This document shows positions 43,268 to 52,613 of a DNA stretch of 64,000 nt, one piece after another (the first letter of the stretch is position 1; every line of letters starts with the position of its first letter). The position numbers and the translations under genes were made by a program. A model generated the notes under the pieces. It made no database searches. It was not told the origin of the DNA and was given only the letters and a program-made list of their open reading frames with translations. The DNA is from Sphingobacterium thalpophilum (GTDB lineage Bacteria; Bacteroidota; Bacteroidia; Sphingobacteriales; Sphingobacteriaceae), in NCBI RefSeq assembly GCF_038396785.1, contig NZ_CP151087.1:3844001-3908000 (forward strand). The letters are read 5' to 3'.

Positions 43268-44560
43268 TTAATACAATATTCTGAACTTAATTGTATTGTC
43301 GATCTGTTTGAGTTGTTTCAATAGATCTTTATCATATTCACCTTGTATATCGGTTACCGCATAGCCAATGTCACTTTTGGTCATTAGAAATTGTGCAACG
43401 ATATTGATGTTATTTTGGGCATAGACCTTATTAATCTGAGCCATAATTCCGGGAACATTTTGGTGGATATGCAGCAATCTTGTGACCTGTTTTACTTTTG
43501 GTAAAATTAGATTTGGGAAGTTGCGACTTAAATAAGTATCACCATTGTTGATAAAATCGGCCATTCGACGCGGAATAAACTCTGAATTTTTCTTTTTATT
43601 TTTCTTGTCGTCGAAAACGACAATACCTTTTGCATTGCAGATATCCTTATTGATATGCCCTTTGATATCGCCCAAATATCCGATTGTTTTTAATTTGTCG
43701 GCCTGTTGAAGCTGTTCATCACTGATGTCGATATTGTCGCCCAAGAGTAGCATCCCTACATCCTTTACATACTTTTCTTCGAATGTATCTTTTGTGCGGA
43801 TAGAAAAACCGTCTCTTTTTAAGATATGAGCCGCTATTTCTGGTACATCTCCCACGATCAAACAAAGGATACGATTTTTAGGATAAGAGATGGCACGGGG
43901 CAGATCATTTACATATAAGAACTCATCAAAACTAGGTGTGATAAAGTCTGCTTTCTCAGTGACACTTTTACGTTGGATATTCTCTGTGAATGCAAAGAAT
44001 TTTTCAATTAATCCCGATTCCTTCAGTTGAAAATCTGAATAACCGTCACCAATGCCAAACAGTCTTCCTTCAATATTTAATTGTTTTAATAATTGCACTT
44101 TTCCACCTTCATTTGATAATGGATTCTCTTCGTCAAAACCGATAATATTACCGTCTTCATCAAATCTGAATGTATTGGCATAGATATTTTCGGTCTTGAT
44201 ATGATACGGTGTAACAACAGGTGTAATAAACTCCTTAAAACCTCCTGAAACGATCCATGCGGTGTCGGCGTGTTTCTTGAAAAATTCACGATTTCGGGAA
44301 AAAGAGGTTGAAACTTTTTTCTTAAGATGTGAAACAAGTTTATCCAGATGAGATTTATTGGCATTTAATAGTTTTACGCGACCAGCCAAAGCCTCACGGA
44401 AAGATAGTTTACCCTCCATGGCAAGATTGGTGTACCGCTCAATTTCGTGATAGATAGATTCGCGATCCGGATGGTTCTCAAGAGAGATTCGTGCAAGTTC
44501 ATCAAGTGCCTCTACTTGTGTAAATGTACTATCAAAATCAATGATGTAATAGTTTTTCAT
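43268..44560 (-). CDS. serB: Phosphoserine phosphatase fused to SerA-like and ACT domains
   Basis: 430 residues in three parts. Residues 1 to about 215 are a HAD-IB phosphatase with DFDST (8-12), VSGGF and GIGDGYSD motifs, as in SerB, which makes serine from phosphoserine. Residues about 220-345 resemble the substrate-binding half of D-3-phosphoglycerate dehydrogenase (VGMLLLGDNIDISDEQL, LKTIGYLGDIKGHIN, AKGIVVFDD), but the NAD-binding Rossmann domain is missing. The tail from about 345 copies the SerA end: NFPNLILPK, RLLHIHQNVPGIMAQIN and an ACT domain ending IKFRILY. This suggests serine feedback on the phosphatase. A standalone SerA is not in view. Confidence 0.85.
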   Translation of the reverse strand: MKNYYIIDFDSTFTQVEALDELARISLENHPDRESIYHEIERYTNLAMEGKLSFREALAGRVKLLNANKSHLDKLVSHLKKKVSTSFSRNREFFKKHADTAWIVSGGFKEFITPVVTPYHIKTENIYANTFRFDEDGNIIGFDEENPLSNEGGKVQLLKQLNIEGRLFGIGDGYSDFQLKESGLIEKFFAFTENIQRKSVTEKADFITPSFDEFLYVNDLPRAISYPKNRILCLIVGDVPEIAAHILKRDGFSIRTKDTFEEKYVKDVGMLLLGDNIDISDEQLQQADKLKTIGYLGDIKGHINKDICNAKGIVVFDDKKNKKKNSEFIPRRMADFINNGDTYLSRNFPNLILPKVKQVTRLLHIHQNVPGIMAQINKVYAQNNINIVAQFLMTKSDIGYAVTDIQGEYDKDLLKQLKQIDNTIKFRILY

Positions 44561-44664
44561 CTTGTTATTTTTTTATGAAACGATCGTGAGAGTGCTGAAT
44601 GCTAATCTCCGATATCGGTAGGTGCCGATGGTTTCAAGGTTCGGTTGTTTGTTATGTTATCGTT

Positions 44665-45636
44665 TTATTGTTTGTTATATAAATCTGCAATTTCCTTCAG
44701 CGTTTGTTCCAAAGGCCGATAACTGTGGTTTAGGAGCCCCTGGATTTTAGCGTTGGAATACTGCAATTTGGCACTTGAAGCCGCCGCAGTTTCTTTTGTC
44801 AATGTTGAATCCGATTTTTTAAATACGGAAAGCATGCTGGAAACAGTAGAGGCAATTTGGAGTAAGGTCTCGGAAACTTCGATTGTCGGTTCTGGCTTGT
44901 TCATTAATACACTTGCAACGCTCAACAGATCCTTTATGCTTATATTGAGATGATTAATGATATAGCGTTCAGCAGTAATATCGTCTCGCTCCATCAATTG
45001 AATCATGATCGCGGCAACATCCTCTACATCAACAACACCAACACTTCCTTTTGGGTAAAATCGTAGCCCTTTATTGATCATTGAAAAAATAGCTCCAGAG
45101 CCTTTGTCGTTGGCCGAAGCACCTAAAATTACGGCGGGGTTGACAATAACTGCATTTAGACCCTCGGTAATGCCACGCCATACCTCCATCTCCGCCTGAT
45201 ACTTTGATAACGAATAGTTGGATGTTAGTGCATTGTGCTCCCAGTGGTCTTTCTCGGATACCGGCAGGTTGTCTCTATTTGTCCCTAAAGCTGCGATTGA
45301 GCTGACATGGAGTAAGCGAATGCCCTTTTCAAGGCAAAGATTGACCACATTTGTCGTTCCTTCCACATTCACTTTAAAAAGCGCTTTAGCATCTTTCTTT
45401 TGGTAGGAAACCAATGCTGCACAATGGAACACTTTAGTAACGCCTTCAAGAGCATCTTCTAATTCAAAATAATTGTTGATATCAGCGTCGATCCATTGCA
45501 CCAACGAAGAAGATAACAACGAGGCCGGAATAGTCGATTGAGCTCTTTTGATGGCTATGACGTCAATTCCTTGGTCTATCAACTGTCTGATTAGTGTAGA
45601 CCCTAAAAAACCTGTTCCTCCAGTTATTAATATCAC
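44665..45636 (-). CDS. NAD-dependent epimerase/dehydratase (extended SDR)
   Basis: 323 residues beginning MILITGGTGFLGSTLIRQL, the Rossmann dinucleotide motif of extended SDRs. HVSSIAALG carries the catalytic serine and NYSLSKYQAE gives Tyr and Lys. The overall pattern is closest to dihydroflavonol-4-reductase-like or 3-beta-hydroxysteroid dehydrogenase-like members, whose natural substrates in bacteria are mostly unknown. It is in the same direction as serB, 104 bases upstream of it, and divergent from the arginase-fold gene. Confidence 0.82.
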   Translation of the reverse strand: MILITGGTGFLGSTLIRQLIDQGIDVIAIKRAQSTIPASLLSSSLVQWIDADINNYFELEDALEGVTKVFHCAALVSYQKKDAKALFKVNVEGTTNVVNLCLEKGIRLLHVSSIAALGTNRDNLPVSEKDHWEHNALTSNYSLSKYQAEMEVWRGITEGLNAVIVNPAVILGASANDKGSGAIFSMINKGLRFYPKGSVGVVDVEDVAAIMIQLMERDDITAERYIINHLNISIKDLLSVASVLMNKPEPTIEVSETLLQIASTVSSMLSVFKKSDSTLTKETAAASSAKLQYSNAKIQGLLNHSYRPLEQTLKEIADLYNKQ

Positions 45637-45827
45637 TTGATAAAGATACTGTTAAAAATAATGTTTTCAAAAGTTAGTTAATAAATGGATATTTGTGTGA
45701 ATTGCATCCTGAAAAAACCTTCATGCTTTCGCGGGTATCAAATACCATGAAAGCCAAGGTAGATTCTTTCAGTCCAATTAAAACAGTCGCTTTCAGAACA
45801 AATAGGAGATTTTACAAATTATAGCTT

Positions 45828-47015
45828 ATGTCATCACTGTCCGTATTCTTTAGCCCGATTTCAATTACAGGTTTTGCTCCTGAGCATGGGTTCTTGAGTT
45901 CTCAACTAGGAAACGTTATTCAAGCCTATGAAACAGATTTTCCGAGCTGGGAAACGGATAAACAGCCTCAGTTGGCTATTGTCGGTGTGGAGGAAGATCG
46001 TGCATCCATCAATAATAATGGAACGGATAAAGCGCCGGATGCTGTTCGAAAACATCTTTATGCACTATATCAGGGCGATTATACGATGAATATCGTTGAT
46101 TTGGGAAATATCAAAGCAGGTAATACGATTCAAGATACCTATATCGCTTTAAAATCTGTCGTGGAGGAACTGGTCAAAGAGAATATTCTTCCGATTATCA
46201 TTGGCGGTGGACAGGACCTTACCTATGCACAATATTTGGGGTATCAAAATTTAGAACGAAAGATCGAGCTAGCGATTATAGATGCTCGGTTTGACCTTGA
46301 TGAGGAGAACGCCGAAAATGTAAGCCTGAATTCCCGATCTTATGTGAACCATATTATTTTGCATCAGCCTGACTATTTATTCAATTTAAATGCCATAGCC
46401 TATCAAACTTACCTCGTCAGTAAAGAGTCTATCCATATGTATGATAAACTATTTTTTAATGCAACACGAGTCGGTATGATTGCGGGTAAAATGGACCAAT
46501 CAGAGCCTTTGATCCGAGCAGCGGATTTGATTAGTTTTGACATAGGAGCCATTCGGGCCTCTGAGGCGCCTGGAAATGCCAATGCAATGCCAAATGGTTT
46601 ATTTGGCGATGAAGCTTGTCAACTTGCCCGCTATGCGGGGATGTCGGATAAATGTTCTTCCATCGGTTTTTATGAATTCAATCCAACATTTGATCCAATG
46701 GAACAGACGGCTATGTTGGTCTCGCAAATGATTTGGTGCTTTATTGATGGTTATTATAATCGGAAACAAGATACGCCGTTGTATCCCAAATCATCTTATA
46801 TCATTTATCGCACCACACTGGAAAACGAGGAGCATGAATTGGTCTTTGTGAAAAGTAAAAAATCAGACCGCTGGTGGATTCAAGTGCCTTATTTTGGATC
46901 TAAATCAGTCAACGAACGCTATTACCTCGTGCCTTGCCGTTATGAAGACTATCAATTGGCTGTCTCAGGTGAAATGCCCGATCTATGGTGGAAAACACAC
47001 CAAAAATTGCAATAA
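45828..47015 (+). CDS. Arginase/formimidoylglutamase-fold protein with degenerate metal site
   Basis: 395 residues with the ureohydrolase fold. The three metal motifs are recognisable but altered. GGDHS becomes GGGQD (126-130), so the first His is Q129. DAHxD becomes DARFD (152-156), replacing the bridging His by R154. SxDxD becomes SFDIG (236-240), losing the last Asp. Three of the six usual manganese ligands are therefore missing. A C-terminal extension of about 90 residues (ENEEHELVFVKSKKSDRWWIQVPYFG) is not part of classic arginases. It may be a non-catalytic or differently acting relative; similar proteins are often annotated as formimidoylglutamase. Confidence 0.8.
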   Translation: MSSLSVFFSPISITGFAPEHGFLSSQLGNVIQAYETDFPSWETDKQPQLAIVGVEEDRASINNNGTDKAPDAVRKHLYALYQGDYTMNIVDLGNIKAGNTIQDTYIALKSVVEELVKENILPIIIGGGQDLTYAQYLGYQNLERKIELAIIDARFDLDEENAENVSLNSRSYVNHIILHQPDYLFNLNAIAYQTYLVSKESIHMYDKLFFNATRVGMIAGKMDQSEPLIRAADLISFDIGAIRASEAPGNANAMPNGLFGDEACQLARYAGMSDKCSSIGFYEFNPTFDPMEQTAMLVSQMIWCFIDGYYNRKQDTPLYPKSSYIIYRTTLENEEHELVFVKSKKSDRWWIQVPYFGSKSVNERYYLVPCRYEDYQLAVSGEMPDLWWKTHQKLQ

Positions 47016-47237
47016 AGCTTCGTTGAACGGTACATTGCTCTGATTCTGCTTCGATGGCGAAGCGGATGATGCACCTTGTAAATTGACAACAGCTTGCCAA
47101 CTGACTACAGACTTTTTATAAGTGTTTTTAGTCGTGCAGATCCATTAAGTTTGAGATGTTATAGGTTTAATTAAATGCAATGATGGTTAAACAGACCTGC
47201 TCAGGTAAGCATACACCATCTTCAGAAAATACAAATC

Positions 47238-48560
47238 ATGGAAATATTTTTCTTTGCGGGAATCGTATTGTTATTGGTCATTTTGATCGTATTGGTATTA
47301 AAAAAGAATACCGATTCCAGTGCTGGTCCTGCATACAATAAAGAGGTTGAAACACTAAAAATTGAGCTTGCCAGATCGCAACAGCGGGAACAAAGTTTGC
47401 TGGAAGAACGCCTTATGCTAAAAAATGAATTGGATAAGGAACGGGAGAATCTTCTGGTCGCAGAGCGGTCTTTAGAAAGTACACGTTCATTTTATGAGGC
47501 GCAGCTCGATAAATTTCGGGAACAGAAGAATGAAATCGCCGAGATTAAACGGCAGTTCAACAATGAGTTTCAGGTTATTGCCAATAAAATATTGGAAGAG
47601 AAGACACAAAAGTTTACAGAGACCAATCATCGTTCCCTGGGGTTGATTTTGGACCCATTGAAGGAAAAAATCAAATTGTTTGAAGAGAAAGTCGATAAAA
47701 ATTACAATCAGGAGGCAGCGGAAAGAAATTCTTTAAAGGGAGTTGTCCTTCAGCTGGTCGAACAGAGTCTTAAAATTAAAGACGAAGCCAATAGCCTAAC
47801 CAAGGCATTAAAAGGGGATACCAAAAAGCAAGGCAATTGGGGCGAGGTAATTTTAGAGCGGGTCCTGGAGCGTTCTGGACTGATGCGCGATCGCGAATTT
47901 AGATTACAGGTGTCTCTTATGGATGCCGAAGGAAGAAGAATGCAGCCCGACGCGATTATCGACCTTCCTGAAGATAAACACCTGATTGTGGATTCAAAAG
48001 TTTCGCTGATTGCGTACGAACGTTGGGTCAACGCCGACACGGATGAGGATCGTGCAATTTTCGCAAAACAACACGTACAGTCTGTGGAAAATCACGTGAA
48101 AGAACTTTCCGCAAAAAACTACCACGAGTTGTATGGTATAGAATCGCCAGAATTTGTATTGCTATTTATGCCTATAGAATCGGCTTTGAGTATGTCTGTG
48201 GCGCAAAAACCGGATTTGTTTAGTGAGGCTTGGGATCGAAAAGTCGTTATTGTAAGTCCTTCTACATTATTGGCAACCCTGCGTACCATAGCAAGTATCT
48301 GGAAACAGGAACGTCAGACCAGGAATGTAATTGAAATAGCAAAGGAAGCCGGGAGCCTTTACGATAAATTTGTGAGCTTTCTGAACGATATGGAGCAGGT
48401 GCAGAATCAGTTGGAGCGCGCATTAAAAAGCCATGAAGATGCAACTAAAAAACTTTCTACAGGAGCTGGGAATGTGATTGGAAAAGTAGAGAAATTAAAA
48501 CGTTTAGGAGCTAAAGCAAATAAACAGATCGATTCCAAATTTTTAGATGAGGAAGATTAA
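47238..48560 (+). CDS. rmuC: DNA recombination protein RmuC
   Basis: 440 residues. An N-terminal membrane anchor (about 2-21) and a long coiled coil (about 35-190) precede the RmuC nuclease-like domain with GNWGEVILERVLERSGL, DAIIDLPEDKHLIVDSKVSLIAYERW and FMPIESALSMSV. RmuC limits DNA inversions at short inverted repeats in E. coli; the fold is related to restriction nucleases. The gene stands alone. Its last 16 bases including the stop are duplicated directly downstream (48546-48577). Confidence 0.93.
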   Translation: MEIFFFAGIVLLLVILIVLVLKKNTDSSAGPAYNKEVETLKIELARSQQREQSLLEERLMLKNELDKERENLLVAERSLESTRSFYEAQLDKFREQKNEIAEIKRQFNNEFQVIANKILEEKTQKFTETNHRSLGLILDPLKEKIKLFEEKVDKNYNQEAAERNSLKGVVLQLVEQSLKIKDEANSLTKALKGDTKKQGNWGEVILERVLERSGLMRDREFRLQVSLMDAEGRRMQPDAIIDLPEDKHLIVDSKVSLIAYERWVNADTDEDRAIFAKQHVQSVENHVKELSAKNYHELYGIESPEFVLLFMPIESALSMSVAQKPDLFSEAWDRKVVIVSPSTLLATLRTIASIWKQERQTRNVIEIAKEAGSLYDKFVSFLNDMEQVQNQLERALKSHEDATKKLSTGAGNVIGKVEKLKRLGAKANKQIDSKFLDEED

Positions 48561-48577
48561 CGATGAGGAAGATTAAC
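48546..48577 (+). repeat. 16-bp perfect tandem duplication at the rmuC stop
   Basis: GATGAGGAAGATTAAC occurs at 48546-48561 and again at 48562-48577. The first copy holds the rmuC stop codon, so the second is untranslated. Confidence 0.9.
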
Positions 48578-48580
48578 AAA

Positions 48581-48618
48581 AACGGACTTGCCGAAAGGTA
48601 AGCCCGTTTATAATTTTT
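48581..48618 (+). terminator. Intrinsic terminator of rmuC
   Basis: AACGGACTTGCC (48581-48592) pairs with GGTAAGCCCGTT (48597-48608) apart from one mismatch, GAAA loop, followed by a T-rich tail. Confidence 0.7.
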
Positions 48619-48666
48619 AGCTTCGAAATGCAAAACCTACTTTGCTAACTTCTGCTAGCGATTCTA

Positions 48667-49743
48667 CTAAAGCTCTTTCATGCGCTTATTGATGGAAACA
48701 TCAACATACGTATCCTTTAAACGGTCTACGGCTTCTTTTTGAACAGTGACATTGGTGTCTGATTCATAATCATGAATAGTCCTTTGATTTTGGATTTCAT
48801 TATCATAAGGATCCTTTCCTGCCAAAAGTTTGACGATTACCGGAAGACATTCGAGGAAGACAAAAAGCAACGCAATAAAAAATACAGCATTTGCATTGGA
48901 CTCGTTAACCTTTCCATTGGCATCGTACCTTAGATTGCCCAGCGCAGAGTTGCGGTCTGCAAAACCAGCGACATTGACGGCGCTGTCCAAAGAAGCGTTG
49001 GATAAAACTTTTTGGTCCAATATCCCTTCAAATTTCTGTTTCTGGCGTATAGCGTTTTGCTGGGTCGTTATCTTGTTCCGTAAAGTGTCCAAATAGCCCT
49101 CTTTTTTCTTCAGCTCTTCTTCTTTCATTTTGGCATAAGGGCCATACCCCATGACACCGGACGTTTCAGTTGTTTTGTTACCGAATATCTCGTAGTTCAA
49201 TTTTGTACGGTCATTTTTAATGCTGGATTCCAATGAGTCACGTTCTGTCGTGGTTGCTTTCAAAAGTGCAACTTCATTGGCATATTTCTTATTGAAAGTA
49301 CTGTTGAGCGTGTCAATTTTAGCGCGTTGGTCGGCAAGAAACCGTACACGGAGGTTTTCCCGGATCTCTTTATCGAAGATTTTTAACTCCAATGGCCTAG
49401 AGATAACCAACCCGATCAAAATAGCCAATAAAATTCGCGGCAGGGCCTGCAGAAGCTGCATAAAGCCACTTTTGGATTTATTAATACTGAGCACAATATA
49501 GCGATCCATGTTAAATATCGCTAAACCCCAAATAATACCAAATACAATAGCTAAAAGCCAGTCAAATGTTCCCCCACTAAAGACGAAATACATGGCATAA
49601 CCACCCGAAAGGCTGGCAAACAATCCCGTAAAAAAAATAGTAGCACCTATGGCTGTGTACTTACTATGTTCTTCCGGATATTTTTCAAGAGTTTCTTGAT
49701 GTACCCCCGCACATCTCCAAAAGAAACGGTTAATATCGCTCAT
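48667..49743 (-). CDS. DUF4407 domain-containing membrane protein
   Basis: 358 residues of the DUF4407 family. Hydrophobic segments lie at about 28-50, 60-78 and 97-115, and a fourth near 282-302. A large coiled-coil-rich loop sits between the third and fourth. The start INRFFWRCAGVHQETLEKYPEE and the NMDRYIVLSI segment are characteristic. The function is unknown. The gene is transcribed alone, divergent from the M3 peptidase gene and convergent with rmuC. Confidence 0.87.
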   Translation of the reverse strand: MSDINRFFWRCAGVHQETLEKYPEEHSKYTAIGATIFFTGLFASLSGGYAMYFVFSGGTFDWLLAIVFGIIWGLAIFNMDRYIVLSINKSKSGFMQLLQALPRILLAILIGLVISRPLELKIFDKEIRENLRVRFLADQRAKIDTLNSTFNKKYANEVALLKATTTERDSLESSIKNDRTKLNYEIFGNKTTETSGVMGYGPYAKMKEEELKKKEGYLDTLRNKITTQQNAIRQKQKFEGILDQKVLSNASLDSAVNVAGFADRNSALGNLRYDANGKVNESNANAVFFIALLFVFLECLPVIVKLLAGKDPYDNEIQNQRTIHDYESDTNVTVQKEAVDRLKDTYVDVSINKRMKEL

Positions 49744-49879
49744 TAATATATTTTTACTTAAATTGACAGATTATTTTTAACAAGATTTATGAATAAGTTT
49801 TTGTTTTACAATAGGATGACTGTTTTCATGCTCCTTTGTAACGCCTCCCCCAGAAGACACAGCATTTGCCTAATTTTAT

Positions 49880-49887
49880 TATCTTTG
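49880..49887 (+). promoter_or_regulatory. -7 promoter box for the M3 peptidase gene
   Basis: TATCTTTG, exact TAnnTTTG, 26 bases before the ATG. Confidence 0.4.
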
Positions 49888-49913
49888 AAAAAAATCAGGA
49901 ATAATCAGATAAT

Positions 49914-52025
49914 ATGAAGAAAAGACAACTTTTGCCATTCTTTGCGATAGTGGCAACTGCATTTGTTGGTTGTGAGGAAAAAAAAGTGATGACAGATAAT
50001 CCTCTTTTATTGGCTTACGAAACCCCATTTAATGTACCACCTTTTGACAAGATCAAAACAGAGCATTTTAGGCCAGCGTTTGATGAAGCAATAAAAATAC
50101 ACAATTTGGAAATTGACACAATAGTCAACAATTCGGATAAAGCAACATTTCAAAATACGATAGTCGCCTTAGAAAATGCGGGTGGATTACTGAATAATGT
50201 ATCAACTGTATTTTATAATCTCAATAGTGCCAATACGAATGACAGTATTCAGGCAATAGCGAAAGATCTGGCCCCCATCTTATCGAGTCATTCGGATGAA
50301 ATCTCGATGAATACCAAATTATTTGACCGTATCAAAACAGTTTGGAGCAGCCGAAATACACTTGGACTGGACGAACAGGATAATAAACTGTTAGAAGAAA
50401 CCTATAAGAGTTTTGTTCGTTCTGGCGCAAATCTAAAGGATGCGGATAAGGAAAAAATGAAAAAAATTAATGCTGAACTTTCAACATTAACAACACAATT
50501 CGGACAAAATTTGCTTGCTGAAACCAATGCTTATACATTGGTCGTTGATTCCGCGAGCCAATTGGAAGGCTTGCCGGAATCGTTGAAAACGGCAGCGGCT
50601 GAAGAAGCCTTAGCAAAAGGAAAGAAAGACAAATGGGTCTTTACCTTACAGAATCCGTCCATTATGCCCTTTCTTCAGTATGCAAAAAATCGTGAGTTGA
50701 GAAAACAGCTTTGGGAAGCCTATCAGTTGCGTGGCAATCAAGATAACACCAACGATAACAAGGCAATCATTCAAAAAATTGTTAATCTCCGTCTTCAAAA
50801 AGCAAAATTATTGGGTTATTCTTCACATGCAGCTTATGTACTCGAGGAATCCATGGCGAAGAATCCGACCAATGTCTATGCACTGTTAAATAAACTTTGG
50901 ACTCCAGCACTTGCTAAAGCGAAAGGCGAGGAGGCTGATATCGCACAGGAAATTAAAGCTGAAGGCGGCAATTTTGCTGTCGCTCCTTACGATTGGAGAT
51001 ATTATACAGAGATTATTCGCAAAAAACGTTTTGCATTGAATGAAGACGAAATTAAACCTTATTTGAGTCTTCCAGCAGTTCGTGAAGGAGCATTCGGTGT
51101 CGCCAATAAATTATATGGTTTGACATTCGTAGCCTTAAACAATGTCCCAACCTACCATAAAGACGTAGAAGTGTATGAAGTTAAAGACAAAGACGGTTCA
51201 CATTTAGGTCTCTTATACGCTGATTTTTTCCCGCGCGAATCAAAAAGAGGCGGTGCCTGGATGACTTCTTATCGTAATCAGTCGACAAAAGATGGAAAAC
51301 GTGTTGCTCCGGTAATTTCCATCGTATGCAATTTCACAAAACCAGTGGGAAAAAATCCTGCCTTGTTGACATTTGATGAAGCAACTACCTTGTTCCATGA
51401 GTTTGGACATGCGTTGCATGGTCTTCTTTCCAATGTAAGATACCGCTCAATGGCCGGAACTTCTGTACCACGTGACTTTGTTGAGTTACCTTCACAGGTG
51501 ATGGAAAATTGGGCAGCAGATCCAGAGGTATTAAAAACATATGCTAAGCATTATAAGACGAAAGAAGCGATGCCAGATTCATTGATTCAGAAAATGGAAA
51601 AGGCCGGTACCTTTGATCAAGGATTTGCAACCGTTGAATACCTTTCTGCTGCGTTGTTAGACATGGATTATCATGCTACCACAAAAGAAATTTCAAAAGA
51701 TATTAATGGCTTTGAAAAAACGGCAATGAAAAAAATAGGTATTATTGATGCTATTATTCCGCGCTATAGAAGTACATATTTTCAACATATTTTCGCAGGT
51801 GGGTATTCTGCAGGTTATTATGCTTATATCTGGTCTGAAGTATTGGATTCGGATGCTTTTGCAGCTTTCAAGGAAAAATCATTGTACGATCAAGTGACAG
51901 CAGATTCTTTCCGTAAGAATATTCTTGAAAAAGGAGGTACAGATGATCCTGCTAAGATGTACCGTACGTTTAGAGGTGCGGATCCAGATCCAAAATATCT
52001 ATTGAAAAAGAGAGGTTTGAACTAA
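49914..52025 (+). CDS. dcp: M3 family metallopeptidase lipoprotein (Dcp-like)
   Basis: 703-residue oligopeptidase of the peptidyl-dipeptidase Dcp/oligopeptidase A group. Zinc motif HEFGHALHG has H495, E496 and H499, with the third ligand expected in the following SQVMENWA region. A lipoprotein signal is present (FVGC, lipid cysteine at 20), so it should be anchored in the cell envelope and degrade peptides there, unlike cytoplasmic OpdA. LLYADFFPRESKRGGAWM and FAGGYSAGYYAYIWSE are family blocks. A 16-bp terminator with a GAAA loop follows at 52038-52074. Confidence 0.92.
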   Translation: MKKRQLLPFFAIVATAFVGCEEKKVMTDNPLLLAYETPFNVPPFDKIKTEHFRPAFDEAIKIHNLEIDTIVNNSDKATFQNTIVALENAGGLLNNVSTVFYNLNSANTNDSIQAIAKDLAPILSSHSDEISMNTKLFDRIKTVWSSRNTLGLDEQDNKLLEETYKSFVRSGANLKDADKEKMKKINAELSTLTTQFGQNLLAETNAYTLVVDSASQLEGLPESLKTAAAEEALAKGKKDKWVFTLQNPSIMPFLQYAKNRELRKQLWEAYQLRGNQDNTNDNKAIIQKIVNLRLQKAKLLGYSSHAAYVLEESMAKNPTNVYALLNKLWTPALAKAKGEEADIAQEIKAEGGNFAVAPYDWRYYTEIIRKKRFALNEDEIKPYLSLPAVREGAFGVANKLYGLTFVALNNVPTYHKDVEVYEVKDKDGSHLGLLYADFFPRESKRGGAWMTSYRNQSTKDGKRVAPVISIVCNFTKPVGKNPALLTFDEATTLFHEFGHALHGLLSNVRYRSMAGTSVPRDFVELPSQVMENWAADPEVLKTYAKHYKTKEAMPDSLIQKMEKAGTFDQGFATVEYLSAALLDMDYHATTKEISKDINGFEKTAMKKIGIIDAIIPRYRSTYFQHIFAGGYSAGYYAYIWSEVLDSDAFAAFKEKSLYDQVTADSFRKNILEKGGTDDPAKMYRTFRGADPDPKYLLKKRGLN

Positions 52026-52037
52026 TACTCACTAATC

Positions 52038-52074
52038 AAAAAAAGGCGATATAGAAATATATCGCCTTTTTTTT
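52038..52074 (+). terminator. Intrinsic terminator of the M3 peptidase gene
   Basis: An A-run plus GGCGATATA pairs with TATATCGCC plus T-run over 16 bp; GAAA loop. Confidence 0.92.
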
Positions 52075-52084
52075 GTTCAGGTAC

Positions 52085-52114
52085 TTGTTATTCTAAAAAC
52101 TATTCTTACATTTG
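52085..52114 (+). promoter_or_regulatory. Promoter of the 106-residue gene
   Basis: TTG (52085-52087), 19-base spacer, TACATTTG (52107-52114): a complete Bacteroidota-type promoter, 38 bases before the ATG. Confidence 0.55.
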
Positions 52115-52152
52115 AATATTATTTATAATGAGTCTAAATAAATAAAGATGCT

Positions 52153-52473
52153 ATGTGTGACACAAAAATTCTAAGCCAAAGAGGAGATACCCATATTAGT
52201 GTTTGCCATAAGTGTCAGACCTATTATATCTGGCAACAAAGTTTTGTACTGACATTTACGAAGAAAAAATTCTTCGACTTCTTGAATATTACGAAAAGTA
52301 ATGGTGATGAACTCTTTTTTAGCACATTTCCAGATGGTGAATTTCGATTGATCATGAAAACACCTTATCCAGATATCGTATTTTCATTTGACGAAGAACA
52401 ATGGCAGAATTTCAGAGATGCGCTCCAAGAATCTTATTACATGAATGAGTTTTATGGAATGCTGAATAATTAA
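52153..52473 (+). CDS. Small conserved protein, possibly DUF6686 family
   Basis: 106 residues with an N-terminal CDTKILSQ and a CHKCQTYYIW motif; the C-x-x-C could bind zinc. The remainder alternates beta-like segments (ELFFSTFPDGEFRLIM, DIVFSF) with a C-terminal helix (EEQWQNFRDALQES). It resembles small Bacteroidota proteins I recall as DUF6686, though I am not certain of the family number. It has its own promoter and a hairpin after it, so it is an independent unit. Confidence 0.72.
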   Translation: MCDTKILSQRGDTHISVCHKCQTYYIWQQSFVLTFTKKKFFDFLNITKSNGDELFFSTFPDGEFRLIMKTPYPDIVFSFDEEQWQNFRDALQESYYMNEFYGMLNN

Positions 52474-52544
52474 GATAAAAAGTCCTGTTGCATCGCTTGT
52501 GTTTCATCTCTCTTTCCTTATGCGTTGACAACAGGCACAAACAA

Positions 52545-52600
52545 AACCCTCAGTTATAGCTGCATAAGTGTACGCAACTGTATCCTGAGGGTTCTTTTTT
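52545..52600. terminator. Terminator between the 106-residue gene and ugd
   Basis: AACCCTCAG (52545-52553) pairs with CTGAGGGTT (52585-52593); T run after it on the + strand. It sits between convergent genes. Confidence 0.75.
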
Positions 52601-52613
52601 ACCTATATATTGA

